A stretch of DNA of 64,000 nt from Chionis minor (Eukaryota; Chordata; Aves; Charadriiformes; Chionididae), in NCBI GenBank assembly GCA_013398295.1, contig VZSF01003247.1, positions 15,331-79,330 of the forward strand, written 5' to 3'. This document shows positions 63,199-64,000 of this stretch, piece after piece. Within the stretch, counting starts at the first letter, position 1; the number at the start of each line of letters is the position of its first letter. The notes under the pieces were generated by a model. It made no database searches and had not been told where the DNA came from. It saw only the letters and a list, made by a program, of their open reading frames with translations. Both the position numbers and the translations under genes were made by a program.

Positions 63199-63504
63199 TT
63201 ACATTGACATCACTGGACCCAACCTTTTATTCAAAGAAATGCACACCCCAATCCCAAAAGCTTCTCCTAATCCTAAAGAACAAGACCAGAACAAATTATA
63301 AACAATAAAATTTCCTGAAGCCCTTCTTGACAGCACTTTGGAACTCCATGAGAAAATCTGAGAGGAAAATATGCATCCAGTGATAATCTGATGGAACAAG
63401 TCGTCATTTAGTTTTCCCAAACAATTTGTAAGCTCCTGTTTTGAGTGATGGCATGGCAAAAAGCCACTGCCTCCTATTAGAGTTTGTTGGATAGGTCCTT
63501 CCAC
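63199..63504 (-). other. Open minus-strand frame upstream of the coding-like segment
   Basis: About 101 codons from a GTG to a TAA at 63199, in the same frame as the C-terminal part of the broken frame downstream. The translation contains NCLGKLNDDLFHQIITGC and no recognisable domain. It could be further upstream coding sequence of the same relic or chance. It has no ATG near the start and is bounded upstream by TGA. Confidence 0.1.
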
Positions 63505-63875
63505 CTGAGATCAAATCCTTTCTAGCCCCAGTGGACACCTCCTGGCATGGCGGTGAATTAAGATATTGGAGCTCTGTAGGCAGGTGGTACAGGTGAGCTG
63601 AAAGAGCGCTTGCTGATCTGAGTGGGAATCAGGTCACCTTTTAGGCACCACCACGCAGCTGGTGGGCACAGCCACGACTCATTTTCTGCCAGATCACAGG
63701 GCCAAGCACTGTAGCCATGCCAGGGAAAACTCCTGAGTGGCTCTTCTCTGAAGCCAGACTAAGAGAAAGAGCAACAAACAAAAACCAGGCAGTGGTTTCC
63801 CTCAAACACTTCAAGACAAATATTTCTGCTGATAGTCCCTTTGCAGCCTACTTTGCCTAGCCTTTTCTCTCCCTC
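63505..63875. other. Non-coding sequence
   Basis: Nothing coding or repetitive is recognised between the open frames and the poly-A/poly-T tract. Confidence 0.4.
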
Positions 63876-63906
<31 letters not shown>

Positions 63907-64000
63907 CCAATGCTCCTTCTGCACCAGAGCTTTATTTAAGGCTGTTGGCTGGGAGCCCCTGGGAGGATTCCCAGTTCCCTGGGTGGATTCCCGGCCCCTG
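63876..64000 (-). pseudogene. Candidate 3' end of a polyadenylated retrocopy (minus strand), cut by the window edge
   Basis: Read on the minus strand, the sequence from 64000 runs through a GC-rich stretch with CCCAGGGAACTGGGAATCC-type repeats to an AATAAA hexamer (63936-63931), then 31 bases to an uninterrupted A24 run (63899-63876). A polyadenylation hexamer followed at normal distance by a long pure A run is the mark of a retrotransposed mRNA. It is not a CR1 end, because CR1 ends in ATTCTATG repeats and not in poly-A. Target-site duplications and any coding part would lie beyond 64000 and cannot be checked. The alternative is a real gene 3' end or unique sequence beside a chance poly-A microsatellite. 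Confidence 0.3.

Noticed and set aside
1..64000. CRISPR arrays, operons, prophage or other microbial systems
   Set aside because: No spaced direct-repeat array or dense same-strand coding exists, and the CR1 elements identify the sequence as avian.

Overview
This window looks like non-coding DNA from a bird genome: an intergenic region or a large intron. The main evidence is the CR1 retrotransposons. Two copies, in opposite orientations around 28.0-29.1 kb, end in the avian CR1 3' sequence with its short ATTCTATG-type tail. A third, much older copy lies at about 3.0-4.7 kb. I saw no mammalian-type SINEs or LINEs, no LTR element, no tRNA or rRNA gene, and no prokaryotic gene organisation. No intact protein-coding gene could be recognised. 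Almost all open reading frames are short and overlap others on both strands, as expected by chance.

Layout. 1-1.5 kb: an assembly blemish (a single N at 94, with the 93 bases before it repeated exactly at 1223-1315) next to a CpG-rich, G-quadruplex-prone segment at about 300-620 that may be a CpG island. 3.0-4.7 kb: the decayed CR1 on the + strand. 4.7-28 kb: unique sequence with microsatellites, two long polypyrimidine tracts, a 34-bp near-palindrome at 16948 and a 31-bp tandem duplication at 22950. 28.0-29.1 kb: head-to-head CR1 pair whose 3' ends form an inverted repeat. 29-62 kb: mostly unique sequence with a 26-bp near-perfect palindrome at 30938, a 40-bp tandem duplication at 34604, relics of ancient amniote repeats near 38.0 and 52.0 kb, an unexplained minus-strand reading frame at 48.7-49.0 kb, and a CTCF-like motif at 57797. 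62.4-63.5 kb: the most coding-like stretch, on the minus strand, broken by an apparent one-base shift in a T6 run. 63.88-64.0 kb: a minus-strand AATAAA followed 31 bases later by an A24 run, like the 3' end of a retrocopied transcript whose body would lie beyond the window.

No cooperating set of genes is visible, and I found no clear novel molecular system. The observations most worth testing are the reading frame at 62.5-63.2 kb, the polyadenylated end at the right edge, the inverted CR1 pair, and the CpG island beside the assembly gap.
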